Shown: positions 15,937 to 24,667, counted from the first letter of the stretch. The stretch is 64,000 bases of DNA from Gammaproteobacteria bacterium (GCA_022819855.1 JAJEGN010000012.1:322746-386745), one strand, 5' to 3'. Translations and numbers: made by a program. Notes: generated by a model not told the origin, from the sequence alone.

Positions 15937-18048
15937 CTACCCCTCCTCGTTCCATGTGACCGCAGTCCCCGTCACGGGGTTGGGGTAGTGGAACGGCGGA
16001 AGGAATGCCGACGGATACATCTCGAAGGGATGCGTCGGCGGTGAATCCGGCGGATTCGACTCGGTGACGCCGGGAGGCGGACGCGGCGCGGCATCCTTCC
16101 AACCGACGGCGTAGGGCACGAAATAGGTGTTGAAGACCTGGTCGCGCTGCATCTTCCAGATCCCGTCCTCCTTGACGTAGTCGTTCTCGTAGGTGCCGCC
16201 CATCCACATCGAGTACGTTTCGTGCTCGCCCATGATGCTGAACGCGCGCGAACGCATCTTCGCCGTCTGCCCATCGTCGGCAATGTTGATCACGGGCTGG
16301 TACTGCATGTGGTTGTGCAGCAGGCCATGGTGGATTCCGGCTTCGCCGTACAGGTTGAGGTTGCGTCTGACGCTCTCTGAACCGGTATAGACGCCGCGCA
16401 TCGCGATCTCGATCGACCCGTCGCTTGCAAATATGCCGGCCAGGTTGTCCCACTGGTTGCGGGCGAGGTAGTAGCCGTAGATCGCGTTGAGCCGTTCGAG
16501 CGCGTCCGTGTCCTCCAACAGCACGACGCGCCGCTCGATAGAGTCGAGCGCACTCTCGATGCTGTCGCGGTCCGCCGGAATCATGGCGGCCTCCGGCCTC
16601 GCCGATTCGGCGTAGACCGGAGCGCCGGTAACGAGGTTCTCGTAGTGAAACGGCGGTACGAACACGGCCGGAAAGACATCATGCGGTACCGTGACGGGCT
16701 CGTCCGGAGGCAGCACTTCGGACGGTCCGGGATCCGGCAGCGCCGTCTTGCCCCAGCCATCCTCGTACGGCGTATACATCGTCGAGTACATGTGCAGGCG
16801 CTGGATCTTCCAGACGCCGTCTTCCCTGACGTACTCGTTCTCGTAGATGCCGGATCCCCAGTTCGAGTACTCGCCCCAGACCGCGTCCTGCTCGAAGAGG
16901 CGCCAACGCCCTCTTGCGGTGCCGCGGTCCGGCGCCACATGGACGATGGGCTGTAACTGCATGCGGTCGCTGAGCCGTCCCTCCTGAGGGAACTCGGCGC
17001 CGCGCGTGCGCAAATAGGCCAGCACGCGCTCCTTGCCGACGTACACGCCGCTGTTGCCGATTTCGATCGTGCCGTCTGCCGCGAAGAGATCCGCGGCCTG
17101 GCTCCAGAGCCCCTTGTCGATGTAGAAGCCGTAGGTGCGCTGCAAGTTTTCGATCGTGTTCTCGTCCTCGAGAACGGCGATTTCGTGCTCGAGCGCGCCG
17201 GCTCGCTCGGCCAGGCGCTCAAGAGAGACATCGCCGGCGGCAAGCATCGGCCGTGCTTCGATTTCTTCGAGCGGGGACTCGGCTCCCGCAACCGGATTGG
17301 GGAAGTGGAACGGCGGCAGATACGTGCCTGGCCAGGTGTCGTACTCGATCGTCGACGGCCGGTCCGGCGGGAGTTCGTCGGACACCCACTTGCCGCCGTT
17401 GACGTCGTCGTTGACCTGCCAGCCACCCTCGTACGGCACGACGATGCTCTGAAACCAGTGGACCTTGCCAAGCTTCCAGACCCCGTCTTCCTTGACGTAC
17501 TCGTTCTCGTAGGGCCCTTCGCCCCAGACGGCATCTCCGCCAAGCTCGCCGGCCATGATCAGCGCCCGCCAGCGGCCCCTGGCCGTCATGCCGTCGGGCG
17601 CGACGGTGACGACCGGCATGAGCTGCATGTGCTCGTTGATCTGGCCTTCGGTCAGGCCCGAACGGCCGCCACCGAGCACGTAGAGAAACTCGCGGACGCG
17701 ATCCCGTCCGACATAGACGCCGTCAAGCCCGATCTCGATCGTGCCGTCTGCCGCGAAGAGGTCGACGATCTCGTCCCACAGGGCCTCGTCGAGGTAGTAG
17801 CCGTAGGCGCGCTGCAGGCGCTTGATGTCGTTGGCGTCCTCGACCAGGGACTTGCGGTGCTCGAGCCTGGCAAGCCGACCGCCGAGTTCTGACGAAACGG
17901 GATCCGTCGACGCGTCGACACCCCCCTGCGACCCCTGTGCCCCCTGCCCCGCTTCCGGAAGGTCGTCACAAGCGCCCAGTCCAAGCGCGGATCCAGCGAG
18001 CAGATACACGAAGAACCTGTATTTTTTCACGAACATTGCTCCCTGCAT
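15937..18048 (-). CDS. Lipoprotein with three tandem SnoaL/NTF2-like domains
   Basis: A 703-residue exported lipoprotein: signal peptide FFVYLLAGSALGLGAC with lipobox Cys27. Three copies of one unit follow, each a helical lead (about VLEDxNxIexLQRxYGYYL), the core W-x-x-x-x-x-LFA-x-DGTIEIG-x-x-GVYVG, and the later ENEYVKEDGVWK. They begin near residues 68, 285 and 515 and are joined by linkers with PPFHxPNPVxG. The fold is shared by SnoaL-type cyclases, ketosteroid isomerases and many binding proteins; the activity is unknown. An in-frame ATG four codons on is an alternative start. It follows an amidohydrolase gene by 36 bases. Confidence 0.85.
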   Translation of the reverse strand: MQGAMFVKKYRFFVYLLAGSALGLGACDDLPEAGQGAQGSQGGVDASTDPVSSELGGRLARLEHRKSLVEDANDIKRLQRAYGYYLDEALWDEIVDLFAADGTIEIGLDGVYVGRDRVREFLYVLGGGRSGLTEGQINEHMQLMPVVTVAPDGMTARGRWRALIMAGELGGDAVWGEGPYENEYVKEDGVWKLGKVHWFQSIVVPYEGGWQVNDDVNGGKWVSDELPPDRPSTIEYDTWPGTYLPPFHFPNPVAGAESPLEEIEARPMLAAGDVSLERLAERAGALEHEIAVLEDENTIENLQRTYGFYIDKGLWSQAADLFAADGTIEIGNSGVYVGKERVLAYLRTRGAEFPQEGRLSDRMQLQPIVHVAPDRGTARGRWRLFEQDAVWGEYSNWGSGIYENEYVREDGVWKIQRLHMYSTMYTPYEDGWGKTALPDPGPSEVLPPDEPVTVPHDVFPAVFVPPFHYENLVTGAPVYAESARPEAAMIPADRDSIESALDSIERRVVLLEDTDALERLNAIYGYYLARNQWDNLAGIFASDGSIEIAMRGVYTGSESVRRNLNLYGEAGIHHGLLHNHMQYQPVINIADDGQTAKMRSRAFSIMGEHETYSMWMGGTYENDYVKEDGIWKMQRDQVFNTYFVPYAVGWKDAAPRPPPGVTESNPPDSPPTHPFEMYPSAFLPPFHYPNPVTGTAVTWNEEG

Positions 18049-18084
18049 CTGCTGTCCCGTCCGCAGTTACCGCGCAACGAAACA

Positions 18085-19830
18085 CTATAACCCGGCGTCG
18101 TACACGACCCTGCCGCCGACGATCGTCATCAGCGGCTCGATGTCCTTGATTTCGTCCGCCGGGATCGTCAGGTAGTCGCGGTCGAGCACGACCATGTCCG
18201 CGAGCTTGCCGGACTGGATCGAGCCGAGATTGTCTTCCTGGAAGATCAGGTACGCGTTCTTGCGCGTGTGCGCGATCAGCGCGTCCTCACGATCGATGGT
18301 CTGACGGAGCACGGCCCGTCCTCCAACCATCTTGCCGGTAACGGCCCACCACAGCGTCGTGAAGGGCAGTATCTGGTTCGCCCGGCTGCCGTCGCTGCCG
18401 AAGCCCCAGGTGATGCCGCTCGCCTGAATCGTGCTGAGCGGCGCCATGTCCCAGGCATCGTCACCGAAGACGTTATGGTTGATGCCGCCGTTGATGACCG
18501 CCCAGGGATGCACGGCGGCGTACATTCCGAGCGCCTTCATGCGGGTCAGGTGCGACTCCTCGAGCTGATTGGAGTGTGCGAAGGCCCAGCGCAGGTTCGC
18601 GACCGGGTACTCGGCGTTGACGATCTCGATCTGGTCGAGAAACCGGGACAGCGTGTCGCGCAGGTTCGCATGAACGTGCAGCGGCAGGCCCGCCCGTGCG
18701 ATCGCGGCGGCCATGCGCCGCCACTCGGCGAGTTCGGCGTCGCCGTAGTCGGACGCTACAAGGAACATCGGGTCGTGCAGCGGGCGGTAGACGCTTTCGC
18801 CAAAGGTCACGTGGTCAACGTACTCGTCGCCCTGAAAGAACTTCAGTTCCGCGATTCGCGGCAGCACCGCGTCGACCTGCTCCGGCGATCCCGCGGACGC
18901 GCCCGTGATGCAGAACACGCGAACATCGAGTTCTCCCCGGTCGACCCAGCTCCGGTACATGGCCAGCACGTCCGGCGCGCAGCCGGCGCTGCCGAATGCA
19001 GTGAGCCCCGCGGCGTTGAGATCCCGGATCATCGCTCGCGTGCTCGTTTCGAGCTCGCTGCCCGATGCGGTCGGCAGCCGTGCCGCGAGCGAGCGGATGC
19101 CGGCTTCCTCAATTTCGCCGGTCGGCCGGCCGGAAGCGTCGCGCACGACCCAGGCGGGACCGTCAGTGCCGTCCAGGCCGAAGGTCTCGAGAGCGAGGCT
19201 GTTCAGATAAGCGCGGTAATAGGATTCCTGCATGAGGACCGGGTGGTCGGGGGCGACCGCATCGAGTTCCTCGCGCAGCAGCGGGCTCGGGTCGTCGGCG
19301 AACTGGGCGATCGCCCAGCCGCCCAGTGTGTAGATCCACTCGCCCGTTTCCGTGGCCGCGGCCTTGCCGCGCAGCAGATCGAGCGCCTCGCGGCGCGTAC
19401 CGACCCCATCCCAGCGGACCTCGTAGGTCCACGTCGTACCGGCCCTGAGCAGGTGCATGTGGTTGTCGATGAGGCCCGGAATCACTGCCCGGCCTCCGAC
19501 ATCGATAATCGCCGTATCCGGTCCGCCAAGCGCGGCAATCTCCGCGCTCGTCCCGACCGCGACGATCCGTTCGCCGGCCACCGCAACGGCTTCGGCGATC
19601 GTGAAACGCTCGTCGACGGTGATGATCTTGCCGTTGGTGAGCACGAGGTCGGGTGCGGACTGCGCTGCGGCGCCCGATACGGCAAGTCCGACGCTCGCAA
19701 GCAGCATGACCGCCGGCAGCCCGCGGCAGAACTCCGCGTCGCACCGGGACCGGCAAGGCGGACTTCCGCCCCATGCGGCGGGGCTGTTGCCACGGGCTGC
19801 CAGGCCAAACTGCGGTTTCTTCACTGTCAT
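18085..19830 (-). CDS. Amidohydrolase family protein (YtcJ-like, exported)
   Basis: A 581-residue metal-dependent hydrolase of the amidohydrolase-3 type. LTNGKIITVDERFTIAEAVA opens the outer beta domain and GLIDNHMHLLRAG supplies the HxH metal ligands at the start of the barrel. ENxLGSIQSGKLADMVVLDRD near the C-terminus is the usual closing motif. A hydrophobic stretch (AVMLLASVGLAVSGAAAQ, about residues 41-58) looks like a signal peptide, so the true start may be later than the ATG used here. Substrate unknown. It lies between a hydrolase gene and the SnoaL-like lipoprotein gene, all on the minus strand. Confidence 0.88.
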   Translation of the reverse strand: MTVKKPQFGLAARGNSPAAWGGSPPCRSRCDAEFCRGLPAVMLLASVGLAVSGAAAQSAPDLVLTNGKIITVDERFTIAEAVAVAGERIVAVGTSAEIAALGGPDTAIIDVGGRAVIPGLIDNHMHLLRAGTTWTYEVRWDGVGTRREALDLLRGKAAATETGEWIYTLGGWAIAQFADDPSPLLREELDAVAPDHPVLMQESYYRAYLNSLALETFGLDGTDGPAWVVRDASGRPTGEIEEAGIRSLAARLPTASGSELETSTRAMIRDLNAAGLTAFGSAGCAPDVLAMYRSWVDRGELDVRVFCITGASAGSPEQVDAVLPRIAELKFFQGDEYVDHVTFGESVYRPLHDPMFLVASDYGDAELAEWRRMAAAIARAGLPLHVHANLRDTLSRFLDQIEIVNAEYPVANLRWAFAHSNQLEESHLTRMKALGMYAAVHPWAVINGGINHNVFGDDAWDMAPLSTIQASGITWGFGSDGSRANQILPFTTLWWAVTGKMVGGRAVLRQTIDREDALIAHTRKNAYLIFQEDNLGSIQSGKLADMVVLDRDYLTIPADEIKDIEPLMTIVGGRVVYDAGL

Positions 19831-19849
19831 GGGCTTCCCTCCGAAAAGA

Positions 19850-20899
19850 CTACAGTAGCCACTCGCTGTACCAGTCCGCCGCCTCGCGCGCGGCGATCTC
19901 CAGATGCGACAGGTTGCTGTACATGCTCATGTGGGTGCTTTGCTGCTGCACGAAGAGCTTTTTCTTCGTCGTCGCGATCTCGCCGAAGGCCGGGATCTCG
20001 CGCTCCCACATCGTCAGGTCATCGCCCTCGGCAACGATCATGAGCGTCGGCGTGTCGAGAATCCGCGGCAGATAGGGCCGCACGTCGTAGGACCACACGA
20101 GCTCGACCGACTCGATCGTGCTGTAGTGTTCGTGGCGAGGCGCCGACTCGGCCTTGATCTTCATGAAAACGGGCCTGGTCTCGGGGTGCGGCCAGGTCAC
20201 GACTTCGGTCTTCGGGTCGCCCGAGTGCGGGATGTGGCCGTGCGTACCTGTCAGGTAGCGCTTGTGTCGCTCGGATTGGACGAGCGCGGTCAACTCGCGA
20301 AAGCCCACGGAACCGTGGGCGCGCATCGAGTTGTACCAGCCCTCGATGATCGGAATCTGCGACACGATGCACTTGACGCGCCAATCGAGCGCCCCGACCG
20401 CGAGCGCGTGTCCGCCGCTGTAGGAGATGCCCCAGACCCCGATTCTTTCGGGGTCGACCACGCCCGCGAAGTCTTCGTGATAGCTCACCGCGTCGATGGC
20501 GCTCCGATAGTCCGCGATCTGCTTGCGCGGATCGAGGTGCTGGCGCGGCTCGCCGTCGCTCGCGCCAAGATGCCGGTAATCGAAAACCAGGGCAGCGCAG
20601 CCGGCGGCGACGAAGTACTCCGCGTACTCCGGCATGATGAGTTCCTTGACGTAGCACCAGCCTCCCCCCATGACGACGACGGGCCTGGGGCCCGTTCCGG
20701 CTTCGGGCACGTAGAGATCCGCGCGGATGATCTCGTCAGGATTTTCGCTCGGAAACTGGACCTCTCTTTTTTGCACCGCAACCTCCAAAGTCGGGATGGG
20801 CGCCATTTCGCCCTTCGCCTTGGGCGACACTATACGCCGGTACGCGTCCTGGGCGCCCACGTCTGCGACACTTTCGCGCCCGCCTGCGACGGTCGTCAT
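19850..20899 (-). CDS. Alpha/beta hydrolase (acetyl-xylan-esterase/DUF1100-like)
   Basis: A 349-residue hydrolase. Typical parts are PRPVVVMGGGWCYVKEL (oxyanion region), the nucleophile elbow GVWGISYSGGHA, an acid near LMIVAEGDD and a late histidine in QQSTHMSMYSN. Substrate unknown. The ATG at 20899 is chosen because GGGAG stands three bases upstream. An alternative ATG at 20806 would remove 31 residues of low conservation. It starts 35 bases from a small upstream ORF on the opposite strand, so its promoter region is shared with the bufferin operon. Confidence 0.83.
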   Translation of the reverse strand: MTTVAGGRESVADVGAQDAYRRIVSPKAKGEMAPIPTLEVAVQKREVQFPSENPDEIIRADLYVPEAGTGPRPVVVMGGGWCYVKELIMPEYAEYFVAAGCAALVFDYRHLGASDGEPRQHLDPRKQIADYRSAIDAVSYHEDFAGVVDPERIGVWGISYSGGHALAVGALDWRVKCIVSQIPIIEGWYNSMRAHGSVGFRELTALVQSERHKRYLTGTHGHIPHSGDPKTEVVTWPHPETRPVFMKIKAESAPRHEHYSTIESVELVWSYDVRPYLPRILDTPTLMIVAEGDDLTMWEREIPAFGEIATTKKKLFVQQQSTHMSMYSNLSHLEIAAREAADWYSEWLL

Positions 20900-20933
20900 A
20901 CGCTCCCAATCGATTGCGGGTAGAATCGATTGC

Positions 20934-21047
20934 ATGGCCGACCGGAACGTTTTTCGTCCGCGGAGCGAGCTGAACTCCCGGGGCCGACATTCCGACGAAG
21001 CGGCCGGTCCTGAATGGATGTCCAACAGATACGAGGTTTGGAAATGA
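20934..21047 (+). CDS. Possible small upstream ORF coupled to bufA
   Basis: An open frame of 37 codons begins MADRNVFRPRSELNSRG and ends at a TGA that overlaps the bufA ATG (ATGA). A TAGAAT hexamer at 20921-20926 would place transcription start at about the A of this ATG, which would make the ORF leaderless. No good -35 element is seen and no family is recognised. It could be a translated leader that controls bufA or simply chance. Confidence 0.3.
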   Translation: MADRNVFRPRSELNSRGRHSDEAAGPEWMSNRYEVWK

Positions 21048-21322
21048 AGACCAGGAAAGACGTGTTGATTACTTCGGCCGTCAGCAGCCTGCTGGCCGTC
21101 GGTGCGTTCACGCTCGCGAACCAGGGCGTCGCCCAGGACGCCGAGCAGGAACAGGAACGTTGCTACGGGGTCGTCAAGGCCGGCGCGAACGACTGTGCCG
21201 GTCCAGGCCACACCTGTCAGGGACAGGCCACTGAAGACGGCAGCCCGCAAGAGTACATACTGGTTCCGGTCGGCACCTGCGAGCGTCTCGTCAACGGCAG
21301 CACGACAGCCAGAACCGAGTAA
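21044..21322 (+). CDS. bufA: Bufferin precursor peptide (DUF2282)
   Basis: A 92-residue RiPP precursor. A signal peptide (VLITSAVSSLLAVGAFTLA, cleavage near residue 31) precedes an acidic spacer. The core has four cysteines at 40, 51, 58 and 79, in CYGVVKAGANDCAGPGHTC and VPVGTCE, the DUF2282 pattern. Published work on bufferins shows that a DUF692 enzyme converts core cysteines to copper-chelating heterocycles and that the product is exported for copper defence. GAGG stands seven bases before the ATG. Its stop overlaps the next start (TAATG). Which cysteines are modified here is inference by homology. Confidence 0.92.
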   Translation: MKTRKDVLITSAVSSLLAVGAFTLANQGVAQDAEQEQERCYGVVKAGANDCAGPGHTCQGQATEDGSPQEYILVPVGTCERLVNGSTTARTE

Positions 21323-22188
21323 TGACACAAGGCGTCCCGGGCGGCGCAGGACCGATTCCCGCGATTGCCGGAATCGGCCTGCGCGGCCCGCACCAGGCGC
21401 ATTTCCTGCACGACAGGCCCGCCGCGGGCTGGCTCGAGGCACACAGCGAGAACTATTTCGCCGCAGACGGCATTGCCGCCGCGGCCCTCGAACGCATCCG
21501 GGCCGACTATCCGCTGAGCCTGCATGGTGTCGGACTCTCGCTCGGATCCGTCGACCCGCTCGACGCCGGACACCTTGACAAGCTCGCACGCCTCGTCGAG
21601 CGCATCGAGCCCGGACTCGTCTCCGAACACCTCTCCTGGGGCTCCGTGGACGGCCGCCACCTCAACGATCTGCTGCCCCTCCCCTACACCGGGGAAGCGC
21701 TCGCACACGTCGCCCTGCGCATGGAACAGGTGCAGGACCGGCTCGGGCGGCAGATCCTGATCGAGAACGTCTCGAGCTATCTGGAGTTCAAGGGTTCCAC
21801 GATGACCGAATGGGAGTTCCTGGTGGAGGCCGCCAGCCGCAGCGGCGCCGGGATCCTGCTCGATGTGAACAACATCTACGTGAACTCGAAGAATCACGGC
21901 TTCGAACCCGACGACTACATCGAAGCCATTCCGACCACTGTCGTAGGCGAAATCCATCTCGCCGGGCACACCGTACAGCGTTTCGACGAACACGAGATTC
22001 TCGTCGACACGCACAACGCGCTCGTGTGCGAAGAGGTCTGGAACCTCTACGACGCCGCGATCGCCCGATTCGGCCGGACGCCGACGCTCATCGAGTGGGA
22101 CTCGGAACTGCCGCCCGTCGACACGCTGCTCGCCGAAGCCGCACGGGCCGAGCAAGTCATGGCGAAGTACGATGAACGCGCTGCATAG
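21322..22188 (+). CDS. bufB: Multinuclear non-heme iron oxidase, DUF692 (MNIO)
   Basis: A 288-residue TIM-barrel enzyme of the family that includes MbnB and TglH. In bufferin systems it modifies cysteines of the DUF2282 peptide. Candidate iron ligands fall in conserved blocks: His68 (LHGVGLSLG), Glu102/His103 (SEHLSWG), Glu148 (ILIENVSS), Asp181 (LLDVNNIYVNS), Glu210/His212 (GEIHLAGH), Asp229/His231 (DTHNALV) and Glu258 (LIEWDSE). Length and motifs are typical. Its ATG shares one base with the bufA stop and its last 17 bases overlap bufC, so translation of the three is probably coupled. Confidence 0.94.
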   Translation: MTQGVPGGAGPIPAIAGIGLRGPHQAHFLHDRPAAGWLEAHSENYFAADGIAAAALERIRADYPLSLHGVGLSLGSVDPLDAGHLDKLARLVERIEPGLVSEHLSWGSVDGRHLNDLLPLPYTGEALAHVALRMEQVQDRLGRQILIENVSSYLEFKGSTMTEWEFLVEAASRSGAGILLDVNNIYVNSKNHGFEPDDYIEAIPTTVVGEIHLAGHTVQRFDEHEILVDTHNALVCEEVWNLYDAAIARFGRTPTLIEWDSELPPVDTLLAEAARAEQVMAKYDERAA

Positions 22189-22942
22189 GCTGCAACGCGA
22201 CTGCGAGCACGCGTTTCGGGGTGCGGATGCCGCACCGCTGCTCCCGGATCTCGTCGGCAAGGCCATACCCCCCGCGACCCGCATCGAGGTCTACCGGAAC
22301 AACGCCCGGGAAATCTGCCGCAAGGCGCTTGCCAACAGTTGTCCCGTGGTCGAGCAACTCGTCGGCGATGCCTGCTTCAGGTCGCTGGCACGCGAGTACC
22401 TCGACGCACACCCGTCAACGAGCGGCGATCTGCAACACTTCGGCCGCGAGTTTCCCGCGATTCTGGACGCCCTGTATTCCGGGTCCGAATACGATTACCT
22501 CGGCGACATTGCGAGGCTCGAACTCGCGATCGAAGATGCGCTGCTCGAGCCCGAGGCCGGAACACTCGACCTCGATGCCCTCGCCGACGTACCGCCCGAC
22601 CGGCTCGGCGACGTCATCTTTACGCAGGCGCCGTCGCTGCGGCTCGTCGGATCGCGCTATCCGCTGCTCTCAATCTGGCGTGCCCACCAGCCGGGCGCTG
22701 AAGAATCCGTGGACCTCTCAAGTGGCGCCGAATATGTCGCCGTGCGGCGTGTCGGCGACGAGGTCGAGATGCGACTCATCGACCGCGCGGCATTCATCCT
22801 CGGCCGTGCCCTGAACGGCGGAGGGAGCCTGAACCAGGTATGGGATGAGTTGCCCGACGACGTGCGTGAAGTCCTGCCGGGCGCGCTCACGGCGCTCTCG
22901 CTCGCCGGTGGCTTGTCGCACTTTTCCCTGCCGGAGAGCTGA
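22172..22942 (+). CDS. bufC: MNIO partner protein, DUF2063
   Basis: A 256-residue protein of the type that pairs with DUF692 enzymes, where it is thought to bind the precursor and present it to the oxidase. The N-terminal alpha-helical DUF2063 part is clear: TRIEVYRNNAREICRKALAN, then CPVVEQLVGDACFRSLAREY and SGDLQHFGREFP. The C-terminal part resembles the winged-helix or beta region of MbnC-type partners. It overlaps bufB by 17 bases and ends 33 bases before the DoxX gene. Confidence 0.92.
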   Translation: MNALHRLQRDCEHAFRGADAAPLLPDLVGKAIPPATRIEVYRNNAREICRKALANSCPVVEQLVGDACFRSLAREYLDAHPSTSGDLQHFGREFPAILDALYSGSEYDYLGDIARLELAIEDALLEPEAGTLDLDALADVPPDRLGDVIFTQAPSLRLVGSRYPLLSIWRAHQPGAEESVDLSSGAEYVAVRRVGDEVEMRLIDRAAFILGRALNGGGSLNQVWDELPDDVREVLPGALTALSLAGGLSHFSLPES

Positions 22943-22975
22943 TCCGGCGGGAGCTTGCAAGGAAAGGACGAAGTC

Positions 22976-23443
22976 ATGATCGACAAGGCGACCCAGTGGC
23001 TGGTGGAACGCCCGGCGACGCTGTTCAACTACGTTCAGGATATTTTCGCGCTCGCGATCCGGCTCTACGTGGGTTGGCAGTTCTTCAAGGCCGGACAGCT
23101 CAAGATCGGCTCATGGAGCAATACGCTGCAGCAGTTTCAGTTCGACTTTCAGGTTCCGCTGCTGCCGCCCTACCCGGCTGCCGTACTCGGAACGTTCGGC
23201 GAGCTGTTCTTCCCGTTGCTGCTGTGGATCGGTCTCACGACCCGGCTGGCTTCGATCGGGCTGCAGATCGTGAACGTCGTCGCCGTGATTTCGGTGCTGT
23301 ACCTGTTCCCGAACGGGCTTTCCGACCCCGCATTCGGCGACCACTTCCTCTGGGGACTGATGATGCTCGGTCTGACGTTCTACGGCGGCGGCAGGATTTC
23401 GCTCGACTATCTGCTGCTCCGGCGGCGCCAGAGGGTCTTCTAG
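22976..23443 (+). CDS. DoxX family membrane protein of the bufferin operon
   Basis: A 155-residue protein with four hydrophobic segments in the DoxX pattern (ALAIRLYVGWQFFKAGQLKI; LGTFGELFFPLLLWIGLTTR; GDHFLWGLMMLGLTFYGGGR). DoxX genes are frequent fourth members of DUF2282-DUF692-DUF2063 operons; their role there is not settled. The ATG at 22976 is preferred to a TTG seven codons earlier because GGAAAGGA precedes it. It converges with the BamC-like lipoprotein gene, 46 bases apart, with no clear terminator. Confidence 0.9.
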   Translation: MIDKATQWLVERPATLFNYVQDIFALAIRLYVGWQFFKAGQLKIGSWSNTLQQFQFDFQVPLLPPYPAAVLGTFGELFFPLLLWIGLTTRLASIGLQIVNVVAVISVLYLFPNGLSDPAFGDHFLWGLMMLGLTFYGGGRISLDYLLLRRRQRVF

Positions 23444-23489
23444 CAGGAAGCCCGGCGCATCTCGGTACGACGCGCGGCGCGCTCACCGC

Positions 23490-23762
23490 TCAGGCGCCTT
23501 CCTGGCCGCCCTCGAAAAAGTCGGGCGGCGCCTCCAGACACTCGCTTGCGGAAGCCGATTGTGTGGATCGTGCGCCGGGCGGAATCACGAGCGACTCCGT
23601 CTCGTTAGGCAGGGACAGATCCTCCGGCACGCGCACCGGCGGAATCGAGTCGCTCGTCGCGTAACGGTCAGGATCCTCGCAACGCACCTCGCCGCGCCGC
23701 CCGCAAGCGGTGACCAGGGTGACAGCGAGCACGACGACCGTGAGAATCGCGATCCGGGACAT
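23490..23762 (-). CDS. Short BamC-like lipoprotein downstream of dapA
   Basis: A 90-residue lipoprotein: signal peptide ILTVVVLAVTLVTAC with lipobox cysteine near residue 19. RYATSDSIPPVRVPEDLSLP followed by ESLVIPPG resembles the unstructured N-terminal part of BamC, which contacts BamD in the outer-membrane barrel-assembly complex. In gammaproteobacteria bamC directly follows dapA, as here (17 bases apart). Full BamC is over 300 residues with two helix-grip domains, which are absent. It is thus either a naturally short form or an unrelated short lipoprotein. The ATG at 23762 puts the signal peptide at the N-terminus. Confidence 0.72.
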   Translation of the reverse strand: MSRIAILTVVVLAVTLVTACGRRGEVRCEDPDRYATSDSIPPVRVPEDLSLPNETESLVIPPGARSTQSASASECLEAPPDFFEGGQEGA

Positions 23763-23779
23763 CCGTGACTCCGATCGTC

Positions 23780-24667
23780 TCAAGCGGCGGCCAGTTCGAT
23801 CTCGGCCGCGGCCATCGCGGCGAGGACTGCATCCTGATGCTCCGCCGCCAACGGGGTCAACGGCAATCGGATGCCCGGCCCCGCCAATCCCATTCGTTGG
23901 ACTGCCCACTTGACCGGGATCGGGTTGCTTTCGACGAAGAGCCTGTCATGCAGTTGCCGAAGATCGGCGTCGATGCGCTCCGCCGCAGCGCGGTCGCCCG
24001 CACGCGCCGCATCGCACAGAGCGCGCATGGCTGCCGCCGCCACGTTGGCCGTCACGGAAATCACGCCATCGCCGCCTTGCAGCATGAATTCGCAACTCGT
24101 CGCATCGTCACCGCTCAGAAGCGAGAAAACGGGCCCACAACCGTCTCTGAGCGTTGCGACCCGGTCAAGTTCCGCGGTGGCGTCCTTGAGCGAAGCGATG
24201 TTCCCATGCGACGACAGCCGGATCACCGTGCTCGAGTGGAGATCGACGCCCGTGCGTCCGGGCACGTTGTAGAGTATCAGCGGCCGGCTCACGGCATCGG
24301 CGACCGTGCAGAAGTGCCGATACATCCCTTCCTGGGTCGGCTTGTTGTAGTACGGCGTCACGACGAGAAAGGCCGCAACCGGCAATGCGTCGACAGCCCG
24401 CGACAGCTTCAGTGTCTGGGCGGTCGAATTGGAGCCCGTGCCGGCAACGATCGGGATGCGATCGTTCGCGAGTTCGCAGGCCGCAGCGATGAGTTCGATG
24501 TGCTCGTCGTGCTCGAGCGTGGCGGACTCGCCCGTCGTGCCGGCGATGATGAGCGCCTGGGTACCCGACTCGACATGAAAACCGATGAGCCGGCCAAGAT
24601 CCGCGTAGTTGACGACGCCGCCAGCATCCATCGGCGTCACGAGCGCAACCATGCTGCCAGCCAGCAT
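23780..24667 (-). CDS. dapA: 4-hydroxy-tetrahydrodipicolinate synthase
   Basis: Condenses pyruvate with aspartate semialdehyde in lysine and diaminopimelate synthesis. The 295-residue protein matches the usual length (292 in E. coli). Visible motifs are LAGSMVALVTPMD, GTTGESATLEHDEH, VVTPYYNKPTQEGMYRHF with the catalytic tyrosine, and LYNVPGRTGVDL. The Schiff-base lysine is in IASLKDATAE. The ATG at 24667 has a GGGG ribosome site and gives the normal N-terminus; longer in-frame starts add unrelated residues. Divergent from gcvR. Confidence 0.96.
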   Translation of the reverse strand: MLAGSMVALVTPMDAGGVVNYADLGRLIGFHVESGTQALIIAGTTGESATLEHDEHIELIAAACELANDRIPIVAGTGSNSTAQTLKLSRAVDALPVAAFLVVTPYYNKPTQEGMYRHFCTVADAVSRPLILYNVPGRTGVDLHSSTVIRLSSHGNIASLKDATAELDRVATLRDGCGPVFSLLSGDDATSCEFMLQGGDGVISVTANVAAAAMRALCDAARAGDRAAAERIDADLRQLHDRLFVESNPIPVKWAVQRMGLAGPGIRLPLTPLAAEHQDAVLAAMAAAEIELAAA

